A stretch of DNA of 64,000 nucleotides from Pseudomonas fluorescens (GCF_004683905.1 NZ_CP038438.1:4278001-4342000), one strand, 5' to 3'. Shown: positions 1 to 10,024, numbered from the stretch's first letter. A program made the numbers and translations. The notes: generated by a model not told the origin, from the letters alone.

Positions 1-2
1 TC

Positions 3-3000
3 ACCGAAGCAGGATTTGCGACCCAGGAATTTGACGCTGCCGCACTCGCTTGGCAGAACGTAAAAAAAGATCCGCAGTTGCCGGGAACCACCCACTTCAA
101 TCTTGAGAAAGCCTGGCCGGTCGTCATCGACAATGACCTCGGTATGGACCTGGCGAACTCCTTTTTGATTGCAGCGTCTTGTGATGGAGCGCCGACCATT
201 GCAAAGACCATCCTCGCTTATCATTACAGCACCGGGCGACGGGCCCCATATTGTAAAGAATCGAAATTCGTCAAGACAGAGCAAGGCATTGAGGTTCGGT
301 ATCGCCGACTGGCTCAGAAAGCAGTCCATGAAGAAAACAAGCTCTTTAATTATGTGCTTCCTGATACAGACGCTTATGCAGCCGGCCACGTTCTAAGCCA
401 ACAGTTTTTGGAGAAGGCTTCGGGTGTTGATTGGACGCCCGCAAGTTTTACTCCCTTTTTGCAAGCTTATCTTCAAAAGCTCAGAGTTTTACTGCTCGAC
501 GACGGCGTGAATGTTGATCTGAAGAATATTAAAGATCTCTTGCCCGGCAAGTATATCGACGCCGTGCCTCACAACATTGTGATCAAGGAGGACGGCTCCC
601 CTTGTTTGATCGATATCGAATGGGAATTGGCCGAGGGCGTGGAGCTCGGCCACTTACTAATGCGCTCGTTGCTTCTGTTGCTAGCTAGCGCTACTCCGAC
701 ATACTCCGGTCATTCAACCCCGAGTCGACAAGAATTCATTATTGAGCTCCTGGGGAACGTCGGCCTGCAAATCACCCCTGTCGACCTCGATCGCTATATC
801 GGCGAAGAAGCTCGTTTCCAGCAGAACGTGACAGGCCGAAACATTTCAAGCTTCTTGGATTGGTCGCCCCACAAAAGCGTTCAGGCTAGAGGGGTCACGG
901 AAGCCAAGGGTGCCACTGCAACGCTGTATTATGGGAACACTGCGGATTCCTTTTCCGAAGCTCAAACAATAAATCAAGAACTTACAACGGGTGCGCAAAC
1001 GATCGTCTTCTGTCTGAAAGACATCCCCGCTGAATGCAATAAGTTGCGATTGGATCCAGTAAATACCCGACAGCCTTACTTCATTAGCCGAATGCAGCTC
1101 TCTCGTAACGGCCAATCTGTTTGGCTATGGCAGGGAAATGGCGAAATCAATTCGGGTGCAGTGAAACTCAGCCGATTAGACAATGCCGCACTTTTTATTC
1201 CTGTCAATAATGATCCACACCTGATACTGCCTCTTGAACTAATTTCTCTCGGCGATCTTGGTCAGTTATCATTGGAAATAGACTTGACATTACTTACGGA
1301 TGAGCAGTTGGCTCAAGAGATTACTGTGATAAACGAAACGACGTCGACTGAAAAACTTTTAGCTTTGCAGAAAAAACTAGAGCAACAGCTTTTAGTTGAA
1401 ACCACGAAGCATGCTGAACTGCATAATGCCACTCAAGAGAAAATGCAGACTTTATTTACAGAAATAAGAAATAAAGATGTAAAAATCGAACAGCTTGAAA
1501 GCCAGCTCACCCTGCAACAAATTCAAAAAGATACGCATATTCATAATCTGAACCTACAGATTATTGGCATGCAAAGCTCTACCAGTTGGAAGATAACTGC
1601 ACCGATGCGCAAATCTGTACGGCTGATACGTCGTTTGCAGAAGATTCTCCGAATTTTGCCATCCGCAATTCGTCGCGGTGGCGGCATAAAAAATACCGCC
1701 AACAAAGCACTGAGCGTCTGGAAACAACAAGGCGCGGCTGGAATCATCGCGCGGATTCGCTACCTTAACGGCGCTAGCGAATTCGCATTCGTCGGGCAGG
1801 AGACTCGCGAAGTCCCGGATCGTCACGATTACGCACGATGGGTTGATTACTACGACACGATCGATGATAACGGTCGCTGGCGCATGAGCGAGGAAATCAG
1901 GAAATGGGCAAGCAAGCCGATGATTTCTATTATCATGCCTGTTTACAACCCTCCTATCGACCTACTGCGCGAAGCCGTAGAGAGCATTCGTTCACAACTG
2001 TATCCAAACTGGCAGCTATGTATTGCTGACGATGCTTCAACGCAACCCGCGGTACAGGAATATCTTAGAACGCTCAGCAATGAAGATAAGCGTATTCAAG
2101 TAGTGTTCCGTACCGAGAACGGACATATTTCCAAGGCCAGCAATTCGGCACTGGAATTGGCTCAGGGTGAATTCATTGCTTTGATGGATAACGACGACCT
2201 GCTGCCAGAGCATGCTCTTTACTGGGTTGCTCGTACCATTATTGAAAATCCAGGTGTTGGCCTGATTTATTCCGACGAAGACAAAATCGGCACTGATGGT
2301 AAGAGAAGCTCACCTTATTTCAAATCTGACTGGAACGAATATCTATTTCGATCCCAGAACATGATCTGCCATTTGGGCGTCTATCGCAGAGACTTGGTGA
2401 CAAAGGTTGGGCAATTCCGTGCAGGCTTTGAAGGAGCCCAGGACTACGATTTGGCTTTACGTTGTGTAGAACATCTCGAACGCGAACAAATCATCCATAT
2501 TCCGCGCGTTCTATACCACTGGCGTATTCACTCCGGTAGCACTGCTATGGCTGGCGACGAGAAGCCCTACGCAGCCCTTGCTGGCGTTAAGGCCCTAGAC
2601 GAGCATCTGCAGCGAAAGGGCGAGATTGGTAATACTGAGCTCCTACCGATGGGTATGTACCGCGCCCACTATAAGCTGCCCGAGCAGTTGCCTCTGGTGA
2701 GTCTCATCATCCCTACCAGAAACGCCCATGGGTTGGTTAAACAATGTATTGACAGTATCAAGCAGCTGACAACTTACCCGAATTACGAAATTATCCTTAT
2801 AGACAACGGATCAGATGACGCCGAGGCACTGAAGTATTTTTCCGAGATTGATCAAGAACCGAATATCCGTGTATTGCGAGACGACGGCCCGTTCAATTAC
2901 TCAGCACTGAATAATGGTGCAGCGCGCATAGCCAATGGCTCAGTGATCGGGCTGATCAACAATGATATCGAAATCATTACGCCAGACTGGCTGGAGGAAA

Positions 3001-3530
3001 TGGTTTCCATTGCTATGCAACCGGGTGTTGGAGCAGTAGGCGCGCGTCTGTGGTATCCAGATGATCGCCTACAACATGGCGGAGTCGTCGTTGGCGTAGG
3101 TGGTGTCGCTGGTCATTCGCACAAATATCTTCCTAAAGGCGACTATGGATATTTCTGCAGGGCTGGTTTGATTCAGGAATTTTCCGCAGTGACGGCGGCA
3201 TGTCTGATCATCAAAAAGTCGATATTCGATGAAGTAGACGGTCTAGATGAAAAGCACTTGAAAATTGCCTTCAATGATGTGGATTTCTGCCTACGTGTCA
3301 AAGAGGCAGGCTACTTCAACGTCTGGACGCCATTTGCTGAAATGTATCACCACGAATCGGCTACCCGAGGATTGGAAGACACGCCGGAGAAGCAGCAACG
3401 ATTCATGAAAGAGATCACGTACGTTCAGGCTCGATGGCCAGATATTCAAAAAGATTACGCCTACAGCCCAAATTTAACTCTCGACCATGAGGATTTTGGC
3501 CTGGCTTGGCCGCCACGGGTGAAGTTATAA
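3..3530 (+). CDS. Large multidomain glycosyltransferase (kinase-like region, coiled coil, two GT2 domains), 5' end outside window
   Basis: The frame is open from base 3, so the gene begins upstream and at least 1175 codons are visible. Residue numbers here count from the TTG at base 78, which is unlikely to be the true start. A region resembling aminoglycoside-phosphotransferase/WbdD-type kinases holds the loop DAVPHN (Asp161, Asn166) and LIDIEW (Asp179). A coiled coil follows at about 410-490, ending in the SWKITAPMR junction common in polysaccharide GTs. The first GT2 domain (about 610-830) has IIMPVYN and MDNDD. The second (about 870-1110) has LIIPTRN and INNDIEI and ends with HHESATRG. 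By family knowledge GT2 pairs of this kind extend rhamnose-rich or mixed O-polysaccharides at the cytoplasmic membrane face. The kinase-like part recalls the WbdD chain terminator, but its activity is inference. The missing N-terminus could hold a methyltransferase. Confidence 0.85.
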   Translation, partial: TEAGFATQEFDAAALAWQNVKKDPQLPGTTHFNLEKAWPVVIDNDLGMDLANSFLIAASCDGAPTIAKTILAYHYSTGRRAPYCKESKFVKTEQGIEVRYRRLAQKAVHEENKLFNYVLPDTDAYAAGHVLSQQFLEKASGVDWTPASFTPFLQAYLQKLRVLLLDDGVNVDLKNIKDLLPGKYIDAVPHNIVIKEDGSPCLIDIEWELAEGVELGHLLMRSLLLLLASATPTYSGHSTPSRQEFIIELLGNVGLQITPVDLDRYIGEEARFQQNVTGRNISSFLDWSPHKSVQARGVTEAKGATATLYYGNTADSFSEAQTINQELTTGAQTIVFCLKDIPAECNKLRLDPVNTRQPYFISRMQLSRNGQSVWLWQGNGEINSGAVKLSRLDNAALFIPVNNDPHLILPLELISLGDLGQLSLEIDLTLLTDEQLAQEITVINETTSTEKLLALQKKLEQQLLVETTKHAELHNATQEKMQTLFTEIRNKDVKIEQLESQLTLQQIQKDTHIHNLNLQIIGMQSSTSWKITAPMRKSVRLIRRLQKILRILPSAIRRGGGIKNTANKALSVWKQQGAAGIIARIRYLNGASEFAFVGQETREVPDRHDYARWVDYYDTIDDNGRWRMSEEIRKWASKPMISIIMPVYNPPIDLLREAVESIRSQLYPNWQLCIADDASTQPAVQEYLRTLSNEDKRIQVVFRTENGHISKASNSALELAQGEFIALMDNDDLLPEHALYWVARTIIENPGVGLIYSDEDKIGTDGKRSSPYFKSDWNEYLFRSQNMICHLGVYRRDLVTKVGQFRAGFEGAQDYDLALRCVEHLEREQIIHIPRVLYHWRIHSGSTAMAGDEKPYAALAGVKALDEHLQRKGEIGNTELLPMGMYRAHYKLPEQLPLVSLIIPTRNAHGLVKQCIDSIKQLTTYPNYEIILIDNGSDDAEALKYFSEIDQEPNIRVLRDDGPFNYSALNNGAARIANGSVIGLINNDIEIITPDWLEEMVSIAMQPGVGAVGARLWYPDDRLQHGGVVVGVGGVAGHSHKYLPKGDYGYFCRAGLIQEFSAVTAACLIIKKSIFDEVDGLDEKHLKIAFNDVDFCLRVKEAGYFNVWTPFAEMYHHESATRGLEDTPEKQQRFMKEITYVQARWPDIQKDYAYSPNLTLDHEDFGLAWPPRVKL

Positions 3531-3564
3531 ATATCGTTACCTTGAACGTTAAAATCTTTTTCAT

Positions 3565-4560
3565 ATGGACGTTAAAATGATCTCCAATCAAAATATCGCA
3601 GTAGTGATTCCTTGTTTCAAAGTAAAAAAACACATACTTGAAGTCATCAGTGAGATGATTCCAGAAGTCGATAAAATATATGTTGTAGACGATTGCTGCC
3701 CAGAAGGTACCGGGGATTACGTTATAGCGAACAATAGGGATTCCCGCGTCTCTGTAATCAAGTGTACAGAAAACCAAGGCGTTGGCGGTGCGGTGATGAC
3801 AGGGTATGCTGAAGCAATTACAGATAACATGGACATTATCGTCAAAGTCGATGGCGATGGACAAATGGATCCAAATCTAATTCCTGCTTTCGTTGCGCCT
3901 ATCGTTTCTGGGGAGGCCGATTACACTAAGGGCAATCGTTTTTTTGATTTGGAAGAAATCCGCCAAATGCCAAAAATTCGTCTTTTCGGCAACGCAACTC
4001 TTTCTTTCATGACAAAACTATCTTCGGGCTATTGGGACTTGTTTGACCCCACAAATGGCTTCACAGCAATACATCGGGACGTAGCAAAACATTTGCCAAC
4101 GAAAAAGATCAGTCGCAGATATTTTTTTGAGACCGACATGCTATTTCGCCTCAATACTTTGCGCGCTGTAGTCGTTGATATTCCAATGGACGCGAAATAT
4201 GCTGACGAAGTGAGCAACCTCAAAATATCCAAAGTGGTTGGTGAGTTTTTCTTCAAACACATGAGAAACATGGGCAAGAGAATTTTTTATAATTATTATC
4301 TAAGAGATATGTCGTTGGCGTCGATCGAGTTACCTTTAGGAATTCTAATGGTTACCTTAGGAGGGGCATTCGGGATTTCCCACTGGATCAGTTCGCTCCA
4401 TTCTGGCATTCCAACATCGGCGGGTACGGTTATGCTTTCTGCCCTACCATTGATTTTAGGAACACAATTCATTCTCGCTTTTATCGGTCATGATGTGCAA
4501 TCGATTCCTAAAAGACCCTTCCATCTGATTAATAAAAAACCCACTCAGACCAAGGGCTGA
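3565..4560 (+). CDS. GT2 polyprenyl-phosphate glycosyltransferase (GtrB/DPM1-like)
   Basis: This is a 331-residue protein with an N-terminal GT2 domain (IAVVIPCFKVKK; VVDDCCPEG; metal-binding VKVDGDGQM) and two C-terminal membrane segments at about 250-315. That is the layout of GtrB/ArnC-type enzymes, which load one sugar from a nucleotide donor onto undecaprenyl phosphate on the cytoplasmic side. ATG at 3565 is used, but the in-frame ATG at 3577 is equally possible because neither has a strong ribosome-binding site; a 10-bp repeat ACGTTAAAAT occurs at 3546 and 3569. The gene lies 34 bp after the large GT and 4 bp before a flippase-like gene. The sugar cannot be predicted. Confidence 0.85.
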   Translation: MDVKMISNQNIAVVIPCFKVKKHILEVISEMIPEVDKIYVVDDCCPEGTGDYVIANNRDSRVSVIKCTENQGVGGAVMTGYAEAITDNMDIIVKVDGDGQMDPNLIPAFVAPIVSGEADYTKGNRFFDLEEIRQMPKIRLFGNATLSFMTKLSSGYWDLFDPTNGFTAIHRDVAKHLPTKKISRRYFFETDMLFRLNTLRAVVVDIPMDAKYADEVSNLKISKVVGEFFFKHMRNMGKRIFYNYYLRDMSLASIELPLGILMVTLGGAFGISHWISSLHSGIPTSAGTVMLSALPLILGTQFILAFIGHDVQSIPKRPFHLINKKPTQTKG

Positions 4561-4564
4561 TTAC

Positions 4565-4903
4565 GTGACCTACTTTATCGCTTTAATCTGCGTACTTGGT
4601 ATAGCTGCCGGCCAGATACTATTCAAACTAAGCGCAACTTCGCTTCAGAAAAGTGGTAGCTTTTTTGACCTGAACACTATTCTTACACTATTCAGTGCAT
4701 TTGCGCTTTACGGAATTACCACTATCGCCTGGGTTTGGGTATTGCAAAAAATCGAATTAGGCAAAGTTTATCCACTTATGGCACTTGCTTTTGTCCTCGT
4801 CCCTATTGGCAGCCATTTCTTCTTTGGGGAACGGTTCCAGCCCCAATATTTTTTGGGCGTCACCATAATAATCACAGGCATCATAATTGCTGTAAAAGCA
4901 TAA
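4565..4903 (+). CDS. Small four-helix EamA/ArnE-like flippase subunit
   Basis: The product has 112 residues and four predicted membrane helices with little else (LICVLGIAAGQILFKLSA; ALYGITTIAWVWVLQ; YPLMALAFVLVP; GVTIIITGIIIAV). It resembles the ArnE/ArnF and EmrE-like halves of the DMT superfamily. Between a GtrB-like synthase and a polytopic glycosyltransferase, the likely job is to flip the lipid-linked sugar to the periplasm, the role GtrA has in classical serotype-conversion operons. The start is GTG at 4565, just after the upstream stop, so translation is probably coupled. Substrate and oligomeric state are inference. Confidence 0.75.
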   Translation: MTYFIALICVLGIAAGQILFKLSATSLQKSGSFFDLNTILTLFSAFALYGITTIAWVWVLQKIELGKVYPLMALAFVLVPIGSHFFFGERFQPQYFLGVTIIITGIIIAVKA

Positions 4904-4927
4904 ACTTATAATCGCCAGAGATAAATC

Positions 4928-7438
4928 ATGGGCTTTTTCAAATCATTTATAAGATTCTTATCTTTCAGAACCTTGAAAGCAATCAGCTTATTAATTTTTT
5001 TAACGCTGCCATTCTACTCAAATATGAGCGCCGCAAACCAGATAGCTGATCGATTCGGCGAAGGCGCTGTTGATGTAATAAAACAGGAAGGAAACAAAGT
5101 AATCGCCCAAGGCTGGGCGGGACCAGCAAAACCATCAGAGCAAATCGCGTCGATATCTGTATGGCTATCTGGACAAAAGGTATATGACAGCCAATTCGAG
5201 CGTTATGAACGTCCAGACGTACAAAAAGTAACCAATAGAAGTGATTGGCTTAGATCTGGATGGCGCTTAAACTTTTCTCTTCCTGAAGAAATGAAAACCG
5301 GGGATTACACGGTTGAAATCGTCGCAAAAATTGATACAGGAAAAGAAATTTCACTTTCCGCAAACAGTAACTCCAAAATTTTAAAAATCGACGGCAGCTT
5401 CAACGAAAAAAAGAAACAAATTCGAACTATAAAAATTATTATCGCCACGACACTCATCATTTTAATTCTAATGTTTTTTTATGCGGAATCCTTTGTACGC
5501 ATAATTAAAGAAAAAATAGACCTGCAAATCTCTGAAGCCATCTTCTTCAGTACCGGTTTGATAGCCAGTTTCATTTTGTTTCTAGCGATAGGTATCACTG
5601 GTTCATCGTTCAGCATTGGGCTTTCACAAGCCCCGTTCGTGAAGGGCGATGGTATTAACGTCTCAGGACTAGATCAAGGTATCAGGAGCGACGAATGGCT
5701 AGTGTTGACTCCGCTGGCCGTAGCACAGTTCAATCACGTCCCCCCCAATCCAGTGGTAAATACTAACCATGGGGAAGACGGGCAAAATATGCTAATTGTG
5801 GGAATGACTGGAGTACCAGTGGCCCATATTTCAGAAATTTCAAAACCCGCTACATGGGGATATTTTCTTTTCGATCTAAAGAGGGCCCTATCCTGGAATT
5901 GGCTGTTTCCAATATTCGGTTGTTTATTAGCGCTGTGGGCAGTCATTTGCATAATACTTCCAAATAATTGGAAAGCCTCTTTCCTTTTATCGCTTCTATT
6001 CAGTTCCGCACCGTATGTTGTAGCATGGTCAAACTGGCCAGCGTACGCGGTATTTTTCCCCAGTCTGATTTTTATCTGCTTAAATTCGATTCTGCGCACA
6101 GAAAAAACATTGACCAAACTATGTCTTGGTGTGCTAGCGGGTATAACGTTTGCGGGCTTCGTATTCGTACTTTACCCGCCTTGGCAGGTATCATTAGCGT
6201 ATATCTTCATTGCATTGACAGTCGGCGTAGCATTAAGAGATAAGCTCTTACACCGTTTTAACGCAGCAACCGCCATTTCGCTAATTATTGCTACTTTAAT
6301 TGCTGGTTCGATATTACTGTCGTGGTGGACGGATGCAAAAACGGCTATCGAAGCGATGGAAAACACTGTATATCCTGGTCAGCGAACCACCGTTGTTGGT
6401 GGTACTATGTCTCTACCGATGCTTTTACGTGGCTTTACAAATGTTATCACTCTATATGAATTGCAAAGCCCCTACAGCAACAAAAGCGAAATCGCGTCTT
6501 TCAACTACCTTCTATTACCCTTAGCGCTTTTATTCCTTCTAAAGGCGCGCCAGAAGTCTTTGACCGCGGTAGAAATATCACTTGCTGTAGCGATATTATT
6601 CATCATTGTATTTATGTTTGTTGGCATCCCAACAAGTATCGCAAAGTTTTCTCTTTGGGGAAGAGTACCCGCTAACAGAGCGGATTTGGCGTTAGGACTA
6701 GCCACACTATTACTATCAGGCCTGCTCATGCAAGCCAAAATCAAAACCGCTGGAAATCAGAACCTAACAAAAATTGTAGCGGTTATTGTGACTTTAACGT
6801 GGGCCATAATTTCCTACAAAGCGATCGGCGGTCTCGACGACACGATTATACGCGACCTAAACATTAACATAATGATAGCGCTATTCATTACGATCATGAC
6901 ATTAGGATATTTTTTATCCACGTCAAACTTCAAAGGTTTTGTTTACCTTAGCCTAGCAGTTTCCACCGCCACTACGCTTACATTCAACCCTATCAACATT
7001 GCTCCGAATGATATCAAAACAACAACCTCGCTTATAACAAGCAAGCAAAGCCGGGTATTAGTTTTGGATAACATGACTCCCGCCATGTATCTTGTAGCAA
7101 GCGGCACCCCCGTCGCAAATGGTATATTTTACTATCCACAACAATCGATTTGGCACCGACTAGATCCGAATGGTAGCAACTCAGACACTTACAACCGATA
7201 CCAACATCTTATATACTCAGTCGATAACACTGCGCCGACTCTTAGCTATCGACTGGAGTCTCCTCGACCCGACGTAGTAAAAATTTACATAAATGCAGCC
7301 ACATTTGACTTCAATTTAAGCGGTGCTGACTTAGTAACAGCCCCTGTTGCCAACCGATTCGAGCTTGAAAAAAACCCCAAGCTAAGATTCATTAACGACA
7401 GTGACGGGTGGACTTGGTTTAGAATTTCCAAACAGTAG
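4928..7438 (+). CDS. Polytopic membrane glycosyltransferase (GtrS/GtrC-like third gene of the cassette)
   Basis: The protein has 836 residues. A membrane anchor lies at about 14-32, a periplasmic beta-rich domain at about 38-160, then roughly a dozen hydrophobic helices (about 165-690) and a C-terminal soluble domain (about 695-836). The stretch GIRSDEWLVLTPLA, just after an early helix, carries acidic residues in the first periplasmic loop, as expected for GT-C enzymes that use a polyprenyl-linked donor. With the two preceding genes it forms a gtrA-B-C-like unit that would decorate O-antigen in the periplasm. Such third genes are serotype specific, so weak similarity to known proteins is expected. 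Base composition is AT-rich compared with the core genes to the right, suggesting transfer. The linked sugar and acceptor are unknown. Confidence 0.7.
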   Translation: MGFFKSFIRFLSFRTLKAISLLIFLTLPFYSNMSAANQIADRFGEGAVDVIKQEGNKVIAQGWAGPAKPSEQIASISVWLSGQKVYDSQFERYERPDVQKVTNRSDWLRSGWRLNFSLPEEMKTGDYTVEIVAKIDTGKEISLSANSNSKILKIDGSFNEKKKQIRTIKIIIATTLIILILMFFYAESFVRIIKEKIDLQISEAIFFSTGLIASFILFLAIGITGSSFSIGLSQAPFVKGDGINVSGLDQGIRSDEWLVLTPLAVAQFNHVPPNPVVNTNHGEDGQNMLIVGMTGVPVAHISEISKPATWGYFLFDLKRALSWNWLFPIFGCLLALWAVICIILPNNWKASFLLSLLFSSAPYVVAWSNWPAYAVFFPSLIFICLNSILRTEKTLTKLCLGVLAGITFAGFVFVLYPPWQVSLAYIFIALTVGVALRDKLLHRFNAATAISLIIATLIAGSILLSWWTDAKTAIEAMENTVYPGQRTTVVGGTMSLPMLLRGFTNVITLYELQSPYSNKSEIASFNYLLLPLALLFLLKARQKSLTAVEISLAVAILFIIVFMFVGIPTSIAKFSLWGRVPANRADLALGLATLLLSGLLMQAKIKTAGNQNLTKIVAVIVTLTWAIISYKAIGGLDDTIIRDLNINIMIALFITIMTLGYFLSTSNFKGFVYLSLAVSTATTLTFNPINIAPNDIKTTTSLITSKQSRVLVLDNMTPAMYLVASGTPVANGIFYYPQQSIWHRLDPNGSNSDTYNRYQHLIYSVDNTAPTLSYRLESPRPDVVKIYINAATFDFNLSGADLVTAPVANRFELEKNPKLRFINDSDGWTWFRISKQ

Positions 7439-7442
7439 CAAC

Positions 7443-7475
7443 AAGCGTGAAGCCTCCGATGGAGGCTTCACGCTT
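7443..7475 (+). terminator. Perfect 15-bp inverted repeat behind the glycosyltransferase cassette
   Basis: Arms at 7443-7457 and 7461-7475 are exactly complementary, with a GAT loop, 4 bp after the upstream stop codon. The position fits a transcription terminator, but there is only a weak T-run after it, so the stem itself is the main support. Confidence 0.6.
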
Positions 7476-7525
7476 AAAACAATAAACAACAAATAAGCAG
7501 CGCTTCATGTAGAGAAGTATCATAA

Positions 7526-8554
7526 ATGACGAATAACTTGTCACAACGCATTGCTTCGCTCGATGCCATCAAATCTATCGCGATCGTGCTTGTCATCATG
7601 ATTCACACTAGCGCACCAGGATATGTTTCTTTTGGTGGGCAATGGCATGCAGCATTATTTTACGAAGCTTTTTCCAGGATCAGCGTACCTTTGTTTTTTA
7701 TGGTTACAGGTGCGCTTCTCCTCCCCCGCGAACATTCAATACACTCCATTACAAAAAGAATGCAACGCGTACTAATACCCTTGGTAGTTTGGTCGTTTAT
7801 ATACTTAATCTTTAATAAATACTACTTTTGAACATCTACATCAGGGTGGCTAAAACATATAATTCGCGGCCCTATACTCCACCTTTGGTTTATCTATACC
7901 TTGCTGGGACTTTATATATTCCTCCCTCTACTCAGTCGTTTTTTTACTTCTGCGACTCTAAAGGAAAAGCTCTGGATCTTATCTGCATGGTCGATTGGAG
8001 CTTCAATAATGCCGGCTTTTAAAGGCTTTTTTGGATTCCCGCTTATTGGGATCGATATGCTTTACGTGCCTATTTATGCCGGCTACATGTTAGCAGGCGC
8101 GGTATTGCATGAGACATTACAGAAATTCGTTGGTAAAAAAGCATCATTATTACTGGCAACAGTGGTTTGGCTAATAGGTTTATCAATGACTATTTTTCTA
8201 TCATGGTGGAAGTCTATCGCGGACTCCAAATATTCCATGTTATTTATGGACTACAACTCACCCACTGTCCTTATCTCCACGCTAGGAGCCTTTGCTGCAA
8301 TTTATTTGCTCCCCTTAAATCGCAACAACAATATTTTTTCGAAAGCACCCAATTACATTGGAAAACAAACGTTGGGGATATATCTTTTTCACATGATCCC
8401 ATTGAATATCATTGCAGCTATAGTTAGGGATAACTTCCTATCGATAAATCCTTGGCTCTATTTTTTGGTGGTTACCTTCCTGACTTTTATAACGTCAGTT
8501 CTCATCGTTTCGATAATTCAGCGGATCCCATACCTTCGAGCAATCTGCCCTTAG
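7526..8554 (+). pseudogene. Acyltransferase_3 family membrane O-acyltransferase, interrupted by in-frame TGA
   Basis: Reading one frame from ATG 7526 to TAG 8552-8554 gives a 342-codon polytopic protein typical of acyltransferase family 3 (O-acetylation of surface polysaccharide): N-terminal RIASLDAIKSIAIVLVIMIH with the conserved His, and a C-terminal YIGKQTLGIYLFHMIPLN block. Codon 102 (7829-7831) is TGA. The frame continues directly after it (TSTSGWLKHIIRG), so this is a nonsense substitution and not a frameshift; GGA to TGA would be enough. The product would stop at residue 101, within the membrane domain. The gene is the last of the + strand polysaccharide block and ends 62 bp before the IS element. 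Recent inactivation, an on/off variant or a sequencing error are all possible. No selenocysteine context was seen. Confidence 0.85.
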
Positions 8555-8616
8555 CGAGCCTCCCGTCATCGCCCCTGAGAGTGCCTTCACTACTTATCCA
8601 GGTGCGATGACCCACC

Positions 8617-8642
8617 TTTAAAGCCATCCCTTTCAAGGTCTT
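8617..8642. repeat. Left terminal inverted repeat of the IS4-family element
   Basis: It begins TTTAAAGCCATCCC and matches the reverse complement of the right end except near bases 8-9. The transposase stop codon (8633-8635) lies inside it. Confidence 0.75.
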
Positions 8643-9982
8643 TTCGTTTTGGCGACCTTGATTACCCTGTCCGTTGAAACATGAGCATGCACCGCTGTGT
8701 CTTGGACCCACGTCTTAGGCTTGGGCACCTTGGGGCTTCGAGGGCTTTTCGCAACTTGTTTTGGCTGGATGTTTCTGGCCAGTTCCAATAAGCGCTGAGC
8801 CAGTTTTTCCGCAGGGATAACGGGAAGGTACTCCGAGGGCAGCGCAATCTGCAGTCCCTCATAACCATTCCTGACCTGGACCGCCAAGTGGTAGGTCGAG
8901 GCTTCCCAGCCTTCAGGCTGGGTGTCCCGATGGGCTTGTTCGACACTTCGTTTGAGTACGGCCAGGACGTTGTATGCCAATACCGCAGTAGCGAACCCGA
9001 GCAAGGCAGCCTTTAGGCTGCCAAGGGTTTCGATTTCAATTTCTAGGATCGCTTCTAGTCGCTGGAACATGCCCTCAATACTCCAGCGGCGGCGATAGAG
9101 TTCTGCGATCTGCTGTGCACTGACGCTCTCAGGTAGATTGCTCCAGAACATCAAGCTGCTGTCACCCGAGTCCGTTGGCGAATAAAGCGGCAGTTCCACG
9201 CGCCGCCATTGGTAACCACCTCTGACGTGGATGATCTGCTCGCGCACAGTGCCTGTTTCCACAACTACGGGTTCTTACCACTCACCCTCTTGAATCAGGC
9301 GTGGGTGCTTGGCTTGCTGACGAATGACAAAGGATGTCTGGACCTGCTCACAAGCTTCCATAACCGGGAGCGTGCAGTAGAGTCGATCAGCCAGCCACAC
9401 CTGGCCCGGCTCGGCATCAGCCAATAGAGGCTGCACACAAATACGCTCGCTTGCGCAAGCATCCTCACACGCCTGAAGGTCGATGACCTGATCGAGATCG
9501 GGGTCGTAGACAACCACCGAAAAGCCAGGAGGAGCGGCACCTCGCTCGTGGCGTAGAGCGCCCAGACGTTTCTCAGTGGATGCCAATTGGTTGTCGTCCA
9601 CCACCCGAACCTGCCAGCCCGGCAGCATCGTGGTGCAACCCAGCTCTTTGATGGTTGGGGTCAGGCGTTGCGCGCAGCCTGTGATCAACGCGCGCAACAG
9701 AGCAGGTTCGGTACGACTGATCTTGTCGTAGAGGGCTGCTAAGCTGACAGGAAGATCTTCCAGTTGCCGAGCGGCGGCGTGCAGGGATGGCTTCAAACCC
9801 AATGAAACAAGGGACATCAGCTTGATGATGGTCGAGAAAAGTAGCTCACGAGAATACTGCCGTTGCCGATGTTCTTCGAAGACCTGATCGACCCACTCAG
9901 GAGCAATAGCCTGCTCCAACGCCAACTTGGCCATGACGCTGGCAGGTGCTTTTTTTCGAATCGAGCTAGAACATCGGTCCAC
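8633..9982 (-). pseudogene. IS4-family transposase with in-frame TAA
   Basis: One frame runs from GTG at 9982 down to TGA at 8633-8635, about 449 codons. It carries the DDE catalytic pattern: VVDDNQLAS (first Asp), WLADRLYCT (second Asp) and YRRRWSIEGMFQRLE, the IS4 Y-x2-R-x3-E signature. A TAA at 9275-9277 interrupts the frame between GEW and EPVVVETG, separating the second Asp from the catalytic Glu, so neither part should be active. No frame change is needed to join the halves, so this is a nonsense mutation. The element should be immobile unless a transposase is supplied in trans. Confidence 0.85.
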
Positions 9983-10024
9983 ATCTTCGGGGATCCCAGA
10001 GTGAGATTTCAGGGGATTTTACCT

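Noticed and set aside
7829..7831. Selenocysteine or programmed readthrough at the TGA in the acyltransferase
   Set aside because: The family has no catalytic Sec/Cys at this place and no downstream hairpin resembling a SECIS was seen; a nonsense mutation is simpler.
7526..9982. Frameshifts in the acyltransferase and transposase
   Set aside because: Both halves of each gene lie in the same frame, so substitutions giving stop codons explain the breaks.
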